From the NCBI GenBank assembly GCA_002368155.1, contig AP018180.1:496001-560000 (forward strand): DNA of 64,000 bases. The letters run 5' to 3'. Source of the DNA: Nostoc carneum NIES-2107. Lineage in GTDB: Bacteria > Cyanobacteriota > Cyanobacteriia > Cyanobacteriales > Nostocaceae. Position 1 is the stretch's first letter. Each line of letters opens with the position of its first letter. Below the pieces are notes generated by a model, which did no database searches, was not told the origin of the DNA, and was given only the letters and a program-made list of their open reading frames with translations. Below, piece by piece: positions 26,521-36,813 of this stretch. The position numbers and the translations under genes were made by a program.

Positions 26521-27357
26521 TTACCCCTTCCCCCCCGTAAATGTGACACTTTGAATAAAGTAACGGTTGAAAAAGGCGTAAATTCCCAAAGCTGGTAGGG
26601 TGAATACCATCGAAGCTGCCATGATGTAGTTCCAATAGCTGATGTATTGACCTTTGAAGGTGTTCAGCCCTAAGGGAAGGGTAAACATTTCTGGGTCGAA
26701 TAAAATTACTACAGGAAGCAAAAAATTATTCCAGCTACCCATGAATACAAAAACTGCTTGAGCAGCAAGGGCTGGTTTAGCTAATGGTAAGACAATATGC
26801 CGGAAAATCTGTAAGGTATTTAAGCCATCAAGTTGTGCGGCTTCTTCTAGTTCTTTAGGAAAATTAATGAAAAACTGCCGCATCATGAAAATGAAAGTGG
26901 CATTAACCATACTGGGCACAATCATGCCTTGGTAAGTATTGAGCCAGCCGATCGCTTTTAAAATTAAAAAGGTAGGAATCAAGGTAATCTGAGCAGGAAC
27001 GGCTAACACAGCTAAAATCAGCAAGAACCAGAAACGTTTACCCGCAAAGCGCAATCTAGCTAAGGCATAACCTGCCATTGAGTTCAGTAGTAAATTTAAA
27101 ATTGTGACGCTGAAGGCAATTAGTACACTGTTGAATAGCCAACGCCAAAAAAGGGGTTCTTGTAAGAATATTTGCTTGTAGTTATCAAAAGTGAAATTTT
27201 GTGGTACCAAATTCGGCTCTCCACTAACAATTTCTGACAGCGGCTTAAATGAGGCTGAAAGCGCCCATAAAAAAGGAATTAAGGTGATGACAGCATAGAG
27301 CGTGAGTAAGCCATAGAGAAGTATTTTCAGCCAGGGAAAGCGCAAGATTTTAGTCAA
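26521..27357 (-). CDS. Carbohydrate ABC transporter permease, MalG type
   Basis: 278 residues and six transmembrane helices. The EAA loop that contacts the ATPase reads EEAAQLDGLNTLQIFRHIVLPLAKPALA, and the N-terminus has the typical SFKPLSEI segment of MalG/UgpE permeases. It overlaps the partner permease gene by 4 bp, a sign of translational coupling. Together they would form the membrane channel of a sugar or glycerol-phosphate importer. The binding protein and ATPase are not in the window, and the substrate cannot be told from sequence. Confidence 0.92.
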   Translation of the reverse strand: MTKILRFPWLKILLYGLLTLYAVITLIPFLWALSASFKPLSEIVSGEPNLVPQNFTFDNYKQIFLQEPLFWRWLFNSVLIAFSVTILNLLLNSMAGYALARLRFAGKRFWFLLILAVLAVPAQITLIPTFLILKAIGWLNTYQGMIVPSMVNATFIFMMRQFFINFPKELEEAAQLDGLNTLQIFRHIVLPLAKPALAAQAVFVFMGSWNNFLLPVVILFDPEMFTLPLGLNTFKGQYISYWNYIMAASMVFTLPALGIYAFFNRYFIQSVTFTGGKG

Positions 27358-28262
27358 ATTCTGTCACCTCCAAACAATCGCTGCTGAATCAAAGTAATCG
27401 CAATAATAATTGCTGCTAGCAAAAAAGCGATCGCAGCTGCATAACCCATCTGTAAATTCCGAAATACAGCTTGGTAGATTAACAGTACAACAGTGAGGGT
27501 GGCATTATTTGGCCCGCCAGTCCCACCAGAGAAAATATAAGACTGATCGAATAATTGAAACGTGCCAATTATCCCCATAGCGATAACAAAGAAGGTAACA
27601 GGCTTGAGTATGGGGATAGTCACATGGATAAATTTTTGCCAGCCATTCGCCCCATCCAGTTCTGCAGCTTCGTAAAGCGATTGGGGAATATCCTGCAACG
27701 CTGCTAGATAAATCACCATGAAAAACGGCGCTGTAGACCAAATATTCATAATCATGATGCCTTTGAGGGCGACAGATGGATCTCCTAACCAGTTATATGT
27801 AGGTAGCCCTAAAGCAGCGAGAAAATCATTGAGTAGCCCATCGGTATTGTAAATCCACATAAAAATCAGCGTTAATACTGCTGAAGATGTGACTGTAGGT
27901 AAAAAATAAAGGATACGCCACCAATTTTTTCCCCGAATGCCAGAATTCAGCGTTACCGCTAAAATTAAAGCCAGGATAGTTTGGCTGGGAACAACGATCG
28001 CAACATATTCTGCTGTATTTCTTAAAGCAATCCCAACGCGCTCATCTTCAACCAAGCGTGAAAAATTGCGAAAGCCGATAAACTGGTACTCAATACCACC
28101 AAGCAGCTGGACTTTGTGCAAGGAAAGAAAGACAGCATAGAGAATCGGCAGAATCACAAAAATGCCCAAAACTAAAATAGTGGGCATCATAAATAGATAT
28201 CCAGCCAGGTTTTCTGTCATACTCCACCTGGGATTTCTCTGCCTTCTCCTACTTTCCAACAC
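27354..28262 (-). CDS. Carbohydrate ABC transporter permease, MalF type
   Basis: 302 residues and six transmembrane helices with the EAA loop YEAAELDGANGWQKFIHVTIP. The start is taken as the GTG at 28262 because a GGGGGAGG ribosome-binding site lies 6 bp upstream; an ATG at 28220 is the alternative. It is the first gene of the two-gene unit and overlaps the MalG-type gene by 4 bp. Similarity is to UgpA/LacF-type permeases. Confidence 0.92.
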   Translation of the reverse strand: MLESRRRQRNPRWSMTENLAGYLFMMPTILVLGIFVILPILYAVFLSLHKVQLLGGIEYQFIGFRNFSRLVEDERVGIALRNTAEYVAIVVPSQTILALILAVTLNSGIRGKNWWRILYFLPTVTSSAVLTLIFMWIYNTDGLLNDFLAALGLPTYNWLGDPSVALKGIMIMNIWSTAPFFMVIYLAALQDIPQSLYEAAELDGANGWQKFIHVTIPILKPVTFFVIAMGIIGTFQLFDQSYIFSGGTGGPNNATLTVVLLIYQAVFRNLQMGYAAAIAFLLAAIIIAITLIQQRLFGGDRI

Positions 28263-28630
28263 AATTAACCTCCCCCTGAATCTCGCATCAACCCAGCTGT
28301 AGCGAATGGCCGTGCATGATTATTGATCGTACTGCTTATGAGGGAGACTGGTAAAAGCAAGGGGGCAGGGAGCAGGGAGAAAAAGGCAGGGGCAGGGGGC
28401 AGGGTGCAGGGGGAGAAAGAGTGTTATTATCTCACGCAGAGGCGCAGAGACGCGGAGGAGAAAGCCAGAGAATCTCTTCCCCATTACCCATTCCCCAGTC
28501 CCCAGTCCCCAGTCCCCATTCAATTACTCTATGGAAACCGACAAAAAGGTTTATGGAACTTTAGTTCAGAACAATAGATAGAATGAACAAAGTTAGCCTT
28601 GATGTCTAATCGCCAAAACCTATACAACTC
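28263..28630. repeat. Intergenic filled with short repeats upstream of ndhB
   Basis: A purine-rich block of GGGGGCAGGGAGCAGGGAG type lies at about 28361-28416, an ACGCAGAGGCGCAGAGACGC dispersed repeat at about 28434-28458, and CCCCAGTCCCC heptamers at about 28480-28520. The ndhB promoter must lie in the last 100 bp or within the repeats. Confidence 0.75.
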
Positions 28631-30193
28631 ATGGATTTTGCTAATCTTGCATCCCAGTTAAATGCTGGAACGATTTTACCAGAGGGTATTGTCATACTCA
28701 CCCTTTTGGGGGTTTTGATTGTTGATTTGATTTTAGGGCGTACATCTTCGCGCTGGATTGGGTATCTAGCGATCGCAGGTTTGCTTGCGTCGATTGTCGC
28801 CCTGTATTTTCAATGGGATTCTACTAATCCCATTGCCTTTAGCGGTGGCTTTAATAGTGACGACCTTAGTCTGGTCTTCCGCGGGATTATTGCCTTATCT
28901 GCCGTAGTCACCATCTTAATGTCCATTCGCTACGTGGAACAGAGTGGCACGGCTTTAGCAGAATTCATTGCGATTTTGCTTACCGCTACCCTAGGAGGAA
29001 TGTTCTTATCTGGGGCTAGTGAGTTGGTGATGATTTTCATCTCCTTAGAAACCCTGAGTATTTCCTCTTATTTGTTAACTGGTTATACCAAGCGTGACCC
29101 GCGCTCTAATGAAGCGGCGCTGAAATACTTGTTGATTGGCGCTTCCAGTACAGCAGTATTTTTATATGGCGTATCGCTGCTGTATGGTTTATCAGGTGGA
29201 CAAACAGAACTGAGTGCGATCGCTAATGGCATTGCTACAGCTCACATTGGTCAATCATTAGGTATTGTGATTGCCTTGGTGTTTGTGATTGCCGGGATTG
29301 GCTTTAAAATTTCTGCTGCACCCTTCCACCAATGGACTCCAGACGTTTATGAAGGCGCACCCACCCCAGTGATTGCCTTTTTATCTGTTGGTTCCAAAGC
29401 AGCAGGTTTTGCCTTAGCTATCCGCTTACTCACCACCGTCTTCCCCTTGGTTGCTGACGAGTGGAGATTTGTCTTCACCGCCCTTGCTGTTCTCAGCATG
29501 ATTTTGGGTAACGTAGTCGCCCTAGCCCAAACCAGCATGAAACGGATGCTGGCTTATTCATCCATTGCCCAAGCTGGCTTTGTGATGCTTGGCTTGATTG
29601 CTGGTACTGAAGCCGGATACGCCAGTATGATATTTTACTTGCTGGTCTATCTGTTCATGAACCTGTGCGGTTTTACCTGCATTATTCTGTTCTCCCTCCG
29701 GACAGGAACCGACCAGATTGCCGAATACTCTGGTTTGTATCAAAAAGACCCACTGCTCACCTTGGGTTTAAGCATTTCCCTGCTATCGTTAGGCGGTATT
29801 CCCCCACTAGCCGGATTCTTCGGGAAAATTTACCTATTCTGGGCTGGTTGGCAAGCAGGCCTTTACTGGCTAGTCTTGTTAGGCTTAGTTACTAGCGTTG
29901 TCTCCATCTACTACTACATCCGCGTAGTCAAGATGATGGTAGTCAAAGAACCGCAAGAAATGTCTGATGTGGTAAAAAATTACCCTGCCATCAATTGGAA
30001 TTTACCAGGCTATAGACCTTTGCAGGTAGGGTTGGTAGTAACTTTAATCGCTACTACCATTGCCGGGATTTTGTCAAATCCCTTATTTACCTTAGCTAAC
30101 AATTCAGTTGCTCATACAGCCATATTGCAAACAGCTACAATTGTCAGCTCGCAAGCAAGTGCAGTTACTATCAAGCAACCCGAAGAGTTATAA
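28631..30193 (+). CDS. ndhB: NAD(P)H-quinone oxidoreductase subunit 2 (NdhB)
   Basis: 520 residues with about fourteen transmembrane helices. Antiporter-family signatures: the glutamate in [17 protein letters not shown], the lysine region [38 protein letters not shown] and [16 protein letters not shown]. It is a proton-pumping membrane subunit of NDH-1, working with NdhD and NdhF proteins. A single gene, convergent with the histidine kinase pair, with a large stem-loop between. Confidence 0.97.
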   Translation: MDFANLASQLNAGTILPEGIVILTLLGVLIVDLILGRTSSRWIGYLAIAGLLASIVALYFQWDSTNPIAFSGGFNSDDLSLVFRGIIALSAVVTILMSIRYVEQSGTALAEFIAILLTATLGGMFLSGASELVMIFISLETLSISSYLLTGYTKRDPRSNEAALKYLLIGASSTAVFLYGVSLLYGLSGGQTELSAIANGIATAHIGQSLGIVIALVFVIAGIGFKISAAPFHQWTPDVYEGAPTPVIAFLSVGSKAAGFALAIRLLTTVFPLVADEWRFVFTALAVLSMILGNVVALAQTSMKRMLAYSSIAQAGFVMLGLIAGTEAGYASMIFYLLVYLFMNLCGFTCIILFSLRTGTDQIAEYSGLYQKDPLLTLGLSISLLSLGGIPPLAGFFGKIYLFWAGWQAGLYWLVLLGLVTSVVSIYYYIRVVKMMVVKEPQEMSDVVKNYPAINWNLPGYRPLQVGLVVTLIATTIAGILSNPLFTLANNSVAHTAILQTATIVSSQASAVTIKQPEEL

Positions 30194-30206
30194 ATTTCTT
30201 CATATT

Positions 30207-30279
30207 GATCCCCCTACCCCTTTAAGAAGGGGGAAAAATTTTTTAAAGTCCCCCTTTTTAAGGGGGATTTAGGGGGATC
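30207..30279. terminator. Large stem-loop between ndhB and histidine kinase gene
   Basis: GATCCCCCTA at 30207 pairs with TAGGGGGATC ending at 30279. Inside are further complementary C-rich and G-rich runs (CCCCTTTAAGAAGGGGG and CCCCCTTTTTAAGGGGG). It is placed to stop transcription from both convergent genes. The AGGGGGATTTAGGGGGAT type is also a dispersed repeat in cyanobacteria. Confidence 0.65.
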
Positions 30280-30317
30280 TAAAACCTGTTACTACCAATT
30301 AGAGGACTTTTAAAACG

Positions 30318-31592
30318 TCAAATCGGCAAAGTAATTACAAATTCCGAACCATGCCCTGGGATAGAACTTACCTCTATACTACCCCCGTGATTTTCCACAA
30401 TTATTTGACGAGTAATAGATAAGCCTAAACCTGTACCTTTCCCTACTGCTTTAGTTGTGAATAAATGTTCAAATACTTGTGATTTAATATCATCGGGAAT
30501 ACCTAAACCATTATCTTTAAATTTAATCACAATATAATTTTTATCTTCAGTTAAATTAGTTTGAACTTTAATATAATTAGGATTATTTTCTATTTCTTGA
30601 TAACTCCGCCCTTCATTAGACTCTTCTAAAGCATCAATAGCATTAGCTAATATATTCATAAATACTTGATTGAGTTGCCCAGCAAAGCATTTTACCTCAG
30701 GTAAATTACCGTAATCACAAATAACTTCAATAGCGGGACGAGTCTCACAAGCTTTTAAGCGATGCTTCAGAATTAAAATCGTACTGTCGATGCCATCATG
30801 AATGTTAAAAGGAATTTTTACAGTGCTATCAGCACGAGCAAAGGTGCGAAGAGAAGCACTAATATCAGATATTCTTTCTACTCCCTGCTGCATAGAAGTA
30901 AGTATGTGAGGGAAGTCTTCTAGGAGAAAATCTAAATCAATTTTTTTAGCATGTTGAGCAATTTCTGGTGCTGTAGCCTGATTTTTATAAAGGTGAATGT
31001 GGTCTATCAGGTCTTGCATATATTTTTGAGCATAGGTGAGATTGCCCCCAATAAAACCAGCCGGATTATTAATTTCGTGGGCAATTCCTGCTACCAACTG
31101 CCCTAAAGAAGACATTTTTTCACTCTCTACTAAGCGCTGCTGAGACTGTTTGAGTTGCGCGACAGTATTAGTTAATTCTGCTGCTCGTTGTTCTAGCTTT
31201 TGGTTGAGATGGCACAATTTTAAGTGAACATTTACACGTGCCAATACATCTTCTGGTTGAAATGGCTTGGTAATATAATCTACAGCACCCAGAGTTAAAC
31301 CCTTAACTTTATCGACCACATCTGATAAAGCTGTCATAAAAATAACTGGAATATCACGGGTCGATTCTTGTTCTTTTAATCGGCGGCAAGTTTCAAAGCC
31401 ATCAATTCCCGGCATCATCACATCTAATAATATTAGGTCTGGAGACACTAGTTGTAATTTTTCCAGAGCGCTTTCGCCATTTTTAGCAACTAAGACACGA
31501 AAACCAGATGCTTGCAAAAACTCAAACAGTACCTTGGCATTAACTGGGTTATCCTCAACAATCATAATTAAATTTTGTTTATCACTAAGCAT
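30318..31592 (-). CDS. Response regulator-histidine kinase hybrid
   Basis: 424 residues. The N-terminal receiver (about 8-125) has the phospho-acceptor aspartate in LILLDVMMPGIDGF and lysine in DYITKPF. A coiled coil leads to a HisKA-like box LVAGIAHEINNPAGFIGGN with the phospho-accepting histidine, then a HATPase domain with DNGLGIPDDIKSQVF and GKGTGLGLSITRQI. There is no membrane segment, so it is cytosolic. It starts 2 bp after the stop of the upstream membrane hybrid kinase, so the two are surely co-expressed and probably form one phosphorelay. Output domain and target are unknown. Confidence 0.92.
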   Translation of the reverse strand: MLSDKQNLIMIVEDNPVNAKVLFEFLQASGFRVLVAKNGESALEKLQLVSPDLILLDVMMPGIDGFETCRRLKEQESTRDIPVIFMTALSDVVDKVKGLTLGAVDYITKPFQPEDVLARVNVHLKLCHLNQKLEQRAAELTNTVAQLKQSQQRLVESEKMSSLGQLVAGIAHEINNPAGFIGGNLTYAQKYMQDLIDHIHLYKNQATAPEIAQHAKKIDLDFLLEDFPHILTSMQQGVERISDISASLRTFARADSTVKIPFNIHDGIDSTILILKHRLKACETRPAIEVICDYGNLPEVKCFAGQLNQVFMNILANAIDALEESNEGRSYQEIENNPNYIKVQTNLTEDKNYIVIKFKDNGLGIPDDIKSQVFEHLFTTKAVGKGTGLGLSITRQIIVENHGGSIEVSSIPGHGSEFVITLPI

Positions 31593-31594
31593 AT

Positions 31595-34393
31595 TTACAG
31601 CTGACCAATGTACTGTTTGACTAGTTTAATAATTGCTTCTTCATCCAGATTTTGAGTAAGTTCTAGAAGCTTGGTTGTAAAAGCTAAATATTTATGATCT
31701 AAATTTTGTAGTCTTTGCGCTTCCTGCTCAACTCCTGTAATATCGCCAATAGTGGCAGCATTCACCAAATTTTTTAATTCATCTGTGGCAGGAAATACCC
31801 ATTCTGCAGTAGAATCTTCACTGAAAATTACTGATTCTGGGATAGTATGATTAGATTCTTGATAAATCCAATTTATTTTTAAATGCTGTTGAATTTTGGC
31901 TAATAATTCTTCTGATTCCACAGGTTTAGGGACAAAATCATTGCAGCCTGAATCACAACTTTGTTGTCGGTCAGCTTTGGATACATTAGCTGAAGATGCA
32001 ATAATGATTAAGTCAGAAAATTGTTGTTGAGAACGTAAATTTCGCGTCATTTCCCAACCATTAAGTAAGGGCATCACGATATCAGTGATGATTAAGTCAG
32101 GACTCCAAGCCAAGGCTTTCTCTAATCCTTCTTGACCATTGGCAGCTTCCATCAATGTAAAACCAAGAGGTTCTAAAAAATTAATAATCACAGAGCGATT
32201 TTCCCATCGGTCATCAACAACTAGAACCTTGATAGGGTAATTACCTTCATAGCCAACAATGTTATGAGTAGTCTTCTTAATAGCTAAATCAATCCATTGC
32301 TGTGATACTTGTAAGTCCACATCAAACCAAAACTTACTCCCTTGACCGAAAGCACTTTCTACATGAATTTCACTACCCATCATTTGCACGATTTGCTGGC
32401 TAATAGCTAGTCCAAGTCCAGTTCCCTCCGCCATGCGCTGCTTATTGCCTACTTGTTCAAAAGGAAGGAATATTTTGTGTAATTGCTCTGGACTCATGCC
32501 TACGCCTGTATCTTCAATTTGAAATCTAATTCTAATTATAGGTAATTGTTTATGGTCGCTATTATCTGTGATTCCTGGTACTGATTGCTTTGACAGATTG
32601 TCAAATTTAGCCGCATTACTAAGCACATCGACTTTAAAAATTACTTGCCCAGAATCTGTAAATTTGATAGCATTACCTAATAAATTTAGCAAAACTTGGC
32701 GTAAGCGTTTTTCATCAGCAAATAAAGCTGTAGGCAGTTTATTAATTTCTTGGTAAATAAAATTAATTTCTTTTTGTTCAGCTTTAATACGACAAATTTC
32801 AAAAATGCTTTTGAGAAAATTAGCGAAGTTAAAATCGTGAGGAAATAATTCTAGCCTGCGTGCTTCAATTTTTGATATATCCAAAATATCGTTGATCAGC
32901 GTTAATAGATGGGAACCACATTGGTAAATAATGTCCAGTCCTTCCTGTTGTTTGAGAGTCACATTTTCTTCCATCCCTAGAATCTGAGCATATCCCAAAA
33001 TACCGTTGAGTGGTGTGCGAAGTTCATGGCTCATATTTGCCAGAAATTCAGTTTTGGCGTTGTTTGCACTGTCAGCAATTTCTTTCGCTGCTTTTAATTC
33101 GGCGGTACGTTCTTCAACCCTAGCTTCTAGTTCAATAAAAGCAGTTGCTAACTGTGTAGCCATTTGATTAAAAGATTGTGCCAAACTTTCTAGTTCATCT
33201 ATACCTTTAATTTCGACTTTCTGGTCGAGTTTTCCGGAAGCGATCGCTAAACTCGCAGCCTGTAAACTTAAAATTGGTTGTGTAATCCACCGGGATGTGA
33301 AAATGCCGATCACAGTGGCCCATGCCAAGGCTATTAAACATAAAATTATGCTGGTGCGGGTATTTTCGTTGATTTTGGCCATAAATTCTGATTCTGGCAC
33401 AACCACAACTACTAACCAATCCAAACCAAATTTATCCCGCCAAGGGTTAATTTGGACATACTGTCTTTCACCTTGCAAGAGAAAACTTGTGTCTTGACTT
33501 CCTTGTATCTGCCGAAAATCACCATATTTATGTTGTAAATACTGGGCTGTTGCTTTAATTAAAGAGTCTTGACTATTTAAGGCTGATAGTCTTTCTGCTT
33601 TGCCATTAATCACCTTGTATGGTAATTCATTGGCAGAAGAAGCTACTATTAATCCAGAACGCTCCAAAATAAAAGTTTGACCAGCTTGACCAATTTTCAA
33701 ATTAGCTAAAAAAGTACTAATCTGTGACAATATCAAATCAACGCTTAATACTCCAGCTATCTGATTATCCCGATTGTAAACAGGATAACTAGAAGATATC
33801 GAAAAAATATCTGGTTTATCTTCCCATTGATAAATTTGACTCCAGAGGGGTTTATTAGCTTTAACTGCATCTGCATACCAAGCTTCTTGACGCGGATCGT
33901 AATCTTTGACTTCTTTTAATTGATTAATATTGCCTTGCCTGTCTGAACTATAAACATAAAGTTTACCAAGACGAGTTTTTTGAGAAACTTCATTAATTAA
34001 CAAATTGCCATCATTTAATCTTTCAACGCCAATAAACTCACCTTTAGGGTTAGCAAAGCTAATATAGCCAATATTAAACACCTGCATTTGCTTCCAAAAA
34101 TAAGTTTCTGACTTGCGGAAATCTTGCAAGTTGAGCATTCCCAGTTTCCTGGCATCAAGGTTGATTTGATTAATTTGATGAGGAGTTACTAAATAAGTAT
34201 CAAGATGCTGAGTAACAATTCTGTTGACTTTTTTGATCAACTGGCTAGCCAGGTCATTAACTGCTTGTTCACCATTCCTCAAAGAAAGATAGCCTACTAG
34301 TCCCACAGCAGTAAATATCTGAATTACAAAAGGCAGAATCAGAATCAGTCGCAGTGGTACTTTTTTTGATTTATTTAGTATAAAGTTAGCCAT
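31595..34393 (-). CDS. Membrane hybrid sensor histidine kinase (dCache-HAMP-HisKA-HATPase-REC)
   Basis: 932 residues from the ATG at 34393 (MANFILNKSKK); an upstream start at 34453 would add 20 residues. A first membrane helix (LRLILILPFVIQIFTAVGLV) is followed by an extracytoplasmic double-Cache sensor with YDPRQEAWYADAV, a second helix (IILCLIALAWATVIGIF) and a HAMP domain. HisKA has FLANMSHELRTPLNGILGY, HATPase has DTGVGMSPEQL and GTGLGLAISQQI, and the receiver has LIITDIVMPLLNGW. A C-terminal helical tail is reminiscent of an Hpt module. Cache domains sense small extracellular molecules; the ligand is unknown. Confidence 0.92.
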   Translation of the reverse strand: MANFILNKSKKVPLRLILILPFVIQIFTAVGLVGYLSLRNGEQAVNDLASQLIKKVNRIVTQHLDTYLVTPHQINQINLDARKLGMLNLQDFRKSETYFWKQMQVFNIGYISFANPKGEFIGVERLNDGNLLINEVSQKTRLGKLYVYSSDRQGNINQLKEVKDYDPRQEAWYADAVKANKPLWSQIYQWEDKPDIFSISSSYPVYNRDNQIAGVLSVDLILSQISTFLANLKIGQAGQTFILERSGLIVASSANELPYKVINGKAERLSALNSQDSLIKATAQYLQHKYGDFRQIQGSQDTSFLLQGERQYVQINPWRDKFGLDWLVVVVVPESEFMAKINENTRTSIILCLIALAWATVIGIFTSRWITQPILSLQAASLAIASGKLDQKVEIKGIDELESLAQSFNQMATQLATAFIELEARVEERTAELKAAKEIADSANNAKTEFLANMSHELRTPLNGILGYAQILGMEENVTLKQQEGLDIIYQCGSHLLTLINDILDISKIEARRLELFPHDFNFANFLKSIFEICRIKAEQKEINFIYQEINKLPTALFADEKRLRQVLLNLLGNAIKFTDSGQVIFKVDVLSNAAKFDNLSKQSVPGITDNSDHKQLPIIRIRFQIEDTGVGMSPEQLHKIFLPFEQVGNKQRMAEGTGLGLAISQQIVQMMGSEIHVESAFGQGSKFWFDVDLQVSQQWIDLAIKKTTHNIVGYEGNYPIKVLVVDDRWENRSVIINFLEPLGFTLMEAANGQEGLEKALAWSPDLIITDIVMPLLNGWEMTRNLRSQQQFSDLIIIASSANVSKADRQQSCDSGCNDFVPKPVESEELLAKIQQHLKINWIYQESNHTIPESVIFSEDSTAEWVFPATDELKNLVNAATIGDITGVEQEAQRLQNLDHKYLAFTTKLLELTQNLDEEAIIKLVKQYIGQL

Positions 34394-34903
34394 GAAATTT
34401 GTACTATTAAAATTTATATATATAGCAGTTCCCATATTAGTGAGGTACAGCATTCAACAATTAATGACCTTTGTCCTTTGTCAGAGGATAAACGCAGAGA
34501 AACAAGGCAGTGTAGTCAGAACCCGCAGGGTAGCAACTACCGTGTCAATAAATTTGTAATTCACTAGACTAGGAACCGCCATAGAACTCATATTTGATTT
34601 TGAAAAAAGTAAGTACACTGTTATTTCTTCTTGCCTGTTACCCATTCTCTCTTTCCTCCCTATCGCGCTTGCGCTGCGCTACACGCATCACGCAAATAAT
34701 TTGAGGAATTAAAACAGATTCCTATATCATGGAGATAACTAAGTATAAAAATTCTCATAATCGTAAAATCAAAGTAGGGTTTAAAGATTATTCTTCTTGG
34801 CTAATAGATTGCTACATGGGAATAGCGATCGCAAATTTATCACCCTGCTCTAGTACAAAATATACCTTCTAGTTTTTGTTCCAGAGTACCAACTGCGATC
34901 GCA
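34394..34903. other. Intergenic between sensor kinase and its truncated copy
   Basis: No intact frame. It carries a CGCTTGCGCTGCGCTACACGC dispersed repeat near 34668 and two GCGATCGC sites near 34825 and 34893. It may hold eroded remains of the truncated paralogue, but I could not align any. Confidence 0.45.
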
Positions 34904-35347
34904 CTACTTGCTGGTACTCATCTCAAAATCAGCTGAGCAATCCCAGGATAAATAGAGAGGGTTTGAGATTCTTTCCAGCCAACGTCCTACATCTGTTATC
35001 AAAGCATAGCCGTTGTAGTCAATATCCTTAAATACCTGTATTTGTTTACAAAAATAACGACCTGAACCTCGGAAATTACGTAAGTTGACGAGTCCTACTT
35101 CTATCGCATCAGCATTGATTTGATGAATTTGATGAGGCGTTGCCAGATATGTATTTAAATGCTGATTGACAAGTTTGTTAACCTGACTCATCAACTGTTC
35201 AACAAGGCTGTTGACAGCTTTCTGCCGATTTTTAAAACAGAGATCACCTACAAGTCCCACTGCGGCAAAGACTGGGATTAAGAATGAGACAACAACTATC
35301 AGCCGTAGAGGTAACTTCTGGCAATTAGCAACACCAGGATATGTCAT
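34904..35347 (-). pseudogene. Truncated paralogue of the Cache sensor kinase
   Basis: 147 codons. The first 115 or so parallel the N-terminus of the hybrid kinase next door: LPLRLIVVVSF against VPLRLILILPF, FAAVGLVGDL against FTAVGLVGYL, and HLNTYLATPHQIHQINADA against HLDTYLVTPHQINQINLDA. After QVFKDI the similarity ends, the sequence turns unrelated, and it stops. There is no kinase, HAMP or second membrane helix. It is best read as the leftover of a tandem duplication. A short membrane sensor fragment that still makes protein cannot be excluded. Confidence 0.75.
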
Positions 35348-36813
35348 GGTTTTCGGTTGTGAGCATTTAGAACAATGAAGAGTAAACTCTTACCAGCATT
35401 AGTTTGCCCATTCTCCGAGTGTAGATATCATAAAGTGTCATGGACTGGGAATTGAGGCGATCGCTGAAAAATTAATTTCCTCATCTAGCTTTTTTGTTTT
35501 GTCTTCTGCCATTAGTATTACTTCTTGGAGATAAAACTGTTATTTAATTACTTAGTATAATATATGACTGAAGTTGTTATGAATTTATCTTTTGTATGAT
35601 GTAGCTGTTTTTACAGGTTTTATTTGTGAACAAATATCTAAAATATAAATATTTCTTAAGTAGAAATCAGCAATTTTTCATTCCAAAAAGTTCTTGATAT
35701 CTGCGTCAACAAAGTAGATATGTTAAGCAATCATGACATTTAAGTAATCTATTCCGATTTATCTGTTATTTAAATCACCACTTTATATAATTTATTATTA
35801 TGATTTATATTAAAAAAATAAATAATTATTTTGATATTTGTTATCTCTAATACATCTTGCTCAGCAATTTACAGACAAATATTGAGCATTTAATGCCAAG
35901 AAAGCTATGTTTGCATTCCTCTTAACCCTAGGCTAAAACAAATATAGCTTTATGATAATTTAGTATATTTTGTAACAAGGTACTTAATGAGTTTAATTTA
36001 TGCATATTAAACCCATGTAATCACGGATCTCATTTTTCATAAAAAATTAAAAAATGATTACATTAAGCAAAGCGAAGCTTTTCAGCTCTACCTTTGAACC
36101 CCCACGCGAGACCAGGAGCAGCCAATAATATTCCCTGACTGTATCAATTCTGGTGTGTCCGTTACTGTTGAACAATTATCATTTTAACTCATCCAGACAT
36201 CAATTTCTTACACGGTCAAGCATATTTACGGATTTTTGCTGCACAGTTGGAGAAGAGGCTGTATGTTGCTAACAGCATATCTGCAACTGCTAAAAGCAAG
36301 GGTAAAGATTGACGCTTTAACGCCAACCTTAACAATCTATAAGTTAAATATGCATTAGCTGATGAATTAAGTCTCAGCTTTAAAAGCTGAGTATGGATGA
36401 GGATTTCACTTCTCTAGTAAGGAGAAAGCTTATTTTATTTATGGCTCAATATGTGAGTCATAATTTCAAGAAATTATTTTGGATTGATCAGAAATTTATT
36501 ACTGATTTAATTAGTTCAATGGGAGCTAATTACATCAGCAGTTTACACCATTAATTACGATAGATGATTGCCAAGAATTAATTGCTGCTGTTCGGCATAG
36601 TCTTGCCTGCATAGTTATCAATCATAATTAATTTTGTAAATCGCTAGCATATTTGATGAGAATGCTAGTAATTTTCTGCTTTTTCTTGGATTATCTCCGA
36701 AAGTATATTTTTGGAGATAGTAATCTTAGCTGTTAATTGCAGTAATTCCCAAAAGATAACTTTGGAGTTAACAGGTTTCCTATCTATAAACATTCAAAAT
36801 CGGAACAATTGGC
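35348..36813. other. Long gene-poor region upstream of the halogenase cluster
   Basis: About 1.46 kb, very AT-rich, without a full gene. Protein-like fragments are readable: THPDINFLHGQAYLRIF and following residues at about 36187-36315, a 53-codon frame at 36393-36554 containing MAQYVSHNFKKLFW, and a 1-nt-shifted continuation at 36536-36634 (FTPLITIDDCQELIAAV). A hairpin CTCAGCTTTAAAAGCTGAG lies at 36373-36391. The fragments look like one or more eroded genes. The promoter of the halogenase cluster should lie at the right end. Confidence 0.5.
36393..36554 (+). CDS. Uncertain 53-codon small frame
   Basis: A frame from an ATG at 36393, with a second in-frame ATG at 36441 that has AAGGAG 16 bp upstream. 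The product includes MAQYVSHNFKKLFWIDQKF and ends ANYISSLHH. I do not recognise it. A 1-nt shift near 36530 continues into another protein-like stretch, so a frameshifted remnant is at least as likely as a real peptide gene. It is the only candidate small peptide just upstream of the halogenase cluster. Confidence 0.25.
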   Translation: MDEDFTSLVRRKLILFMAQYVSHNFKKLFWIDQKFITDLISSMGANYISSLHH

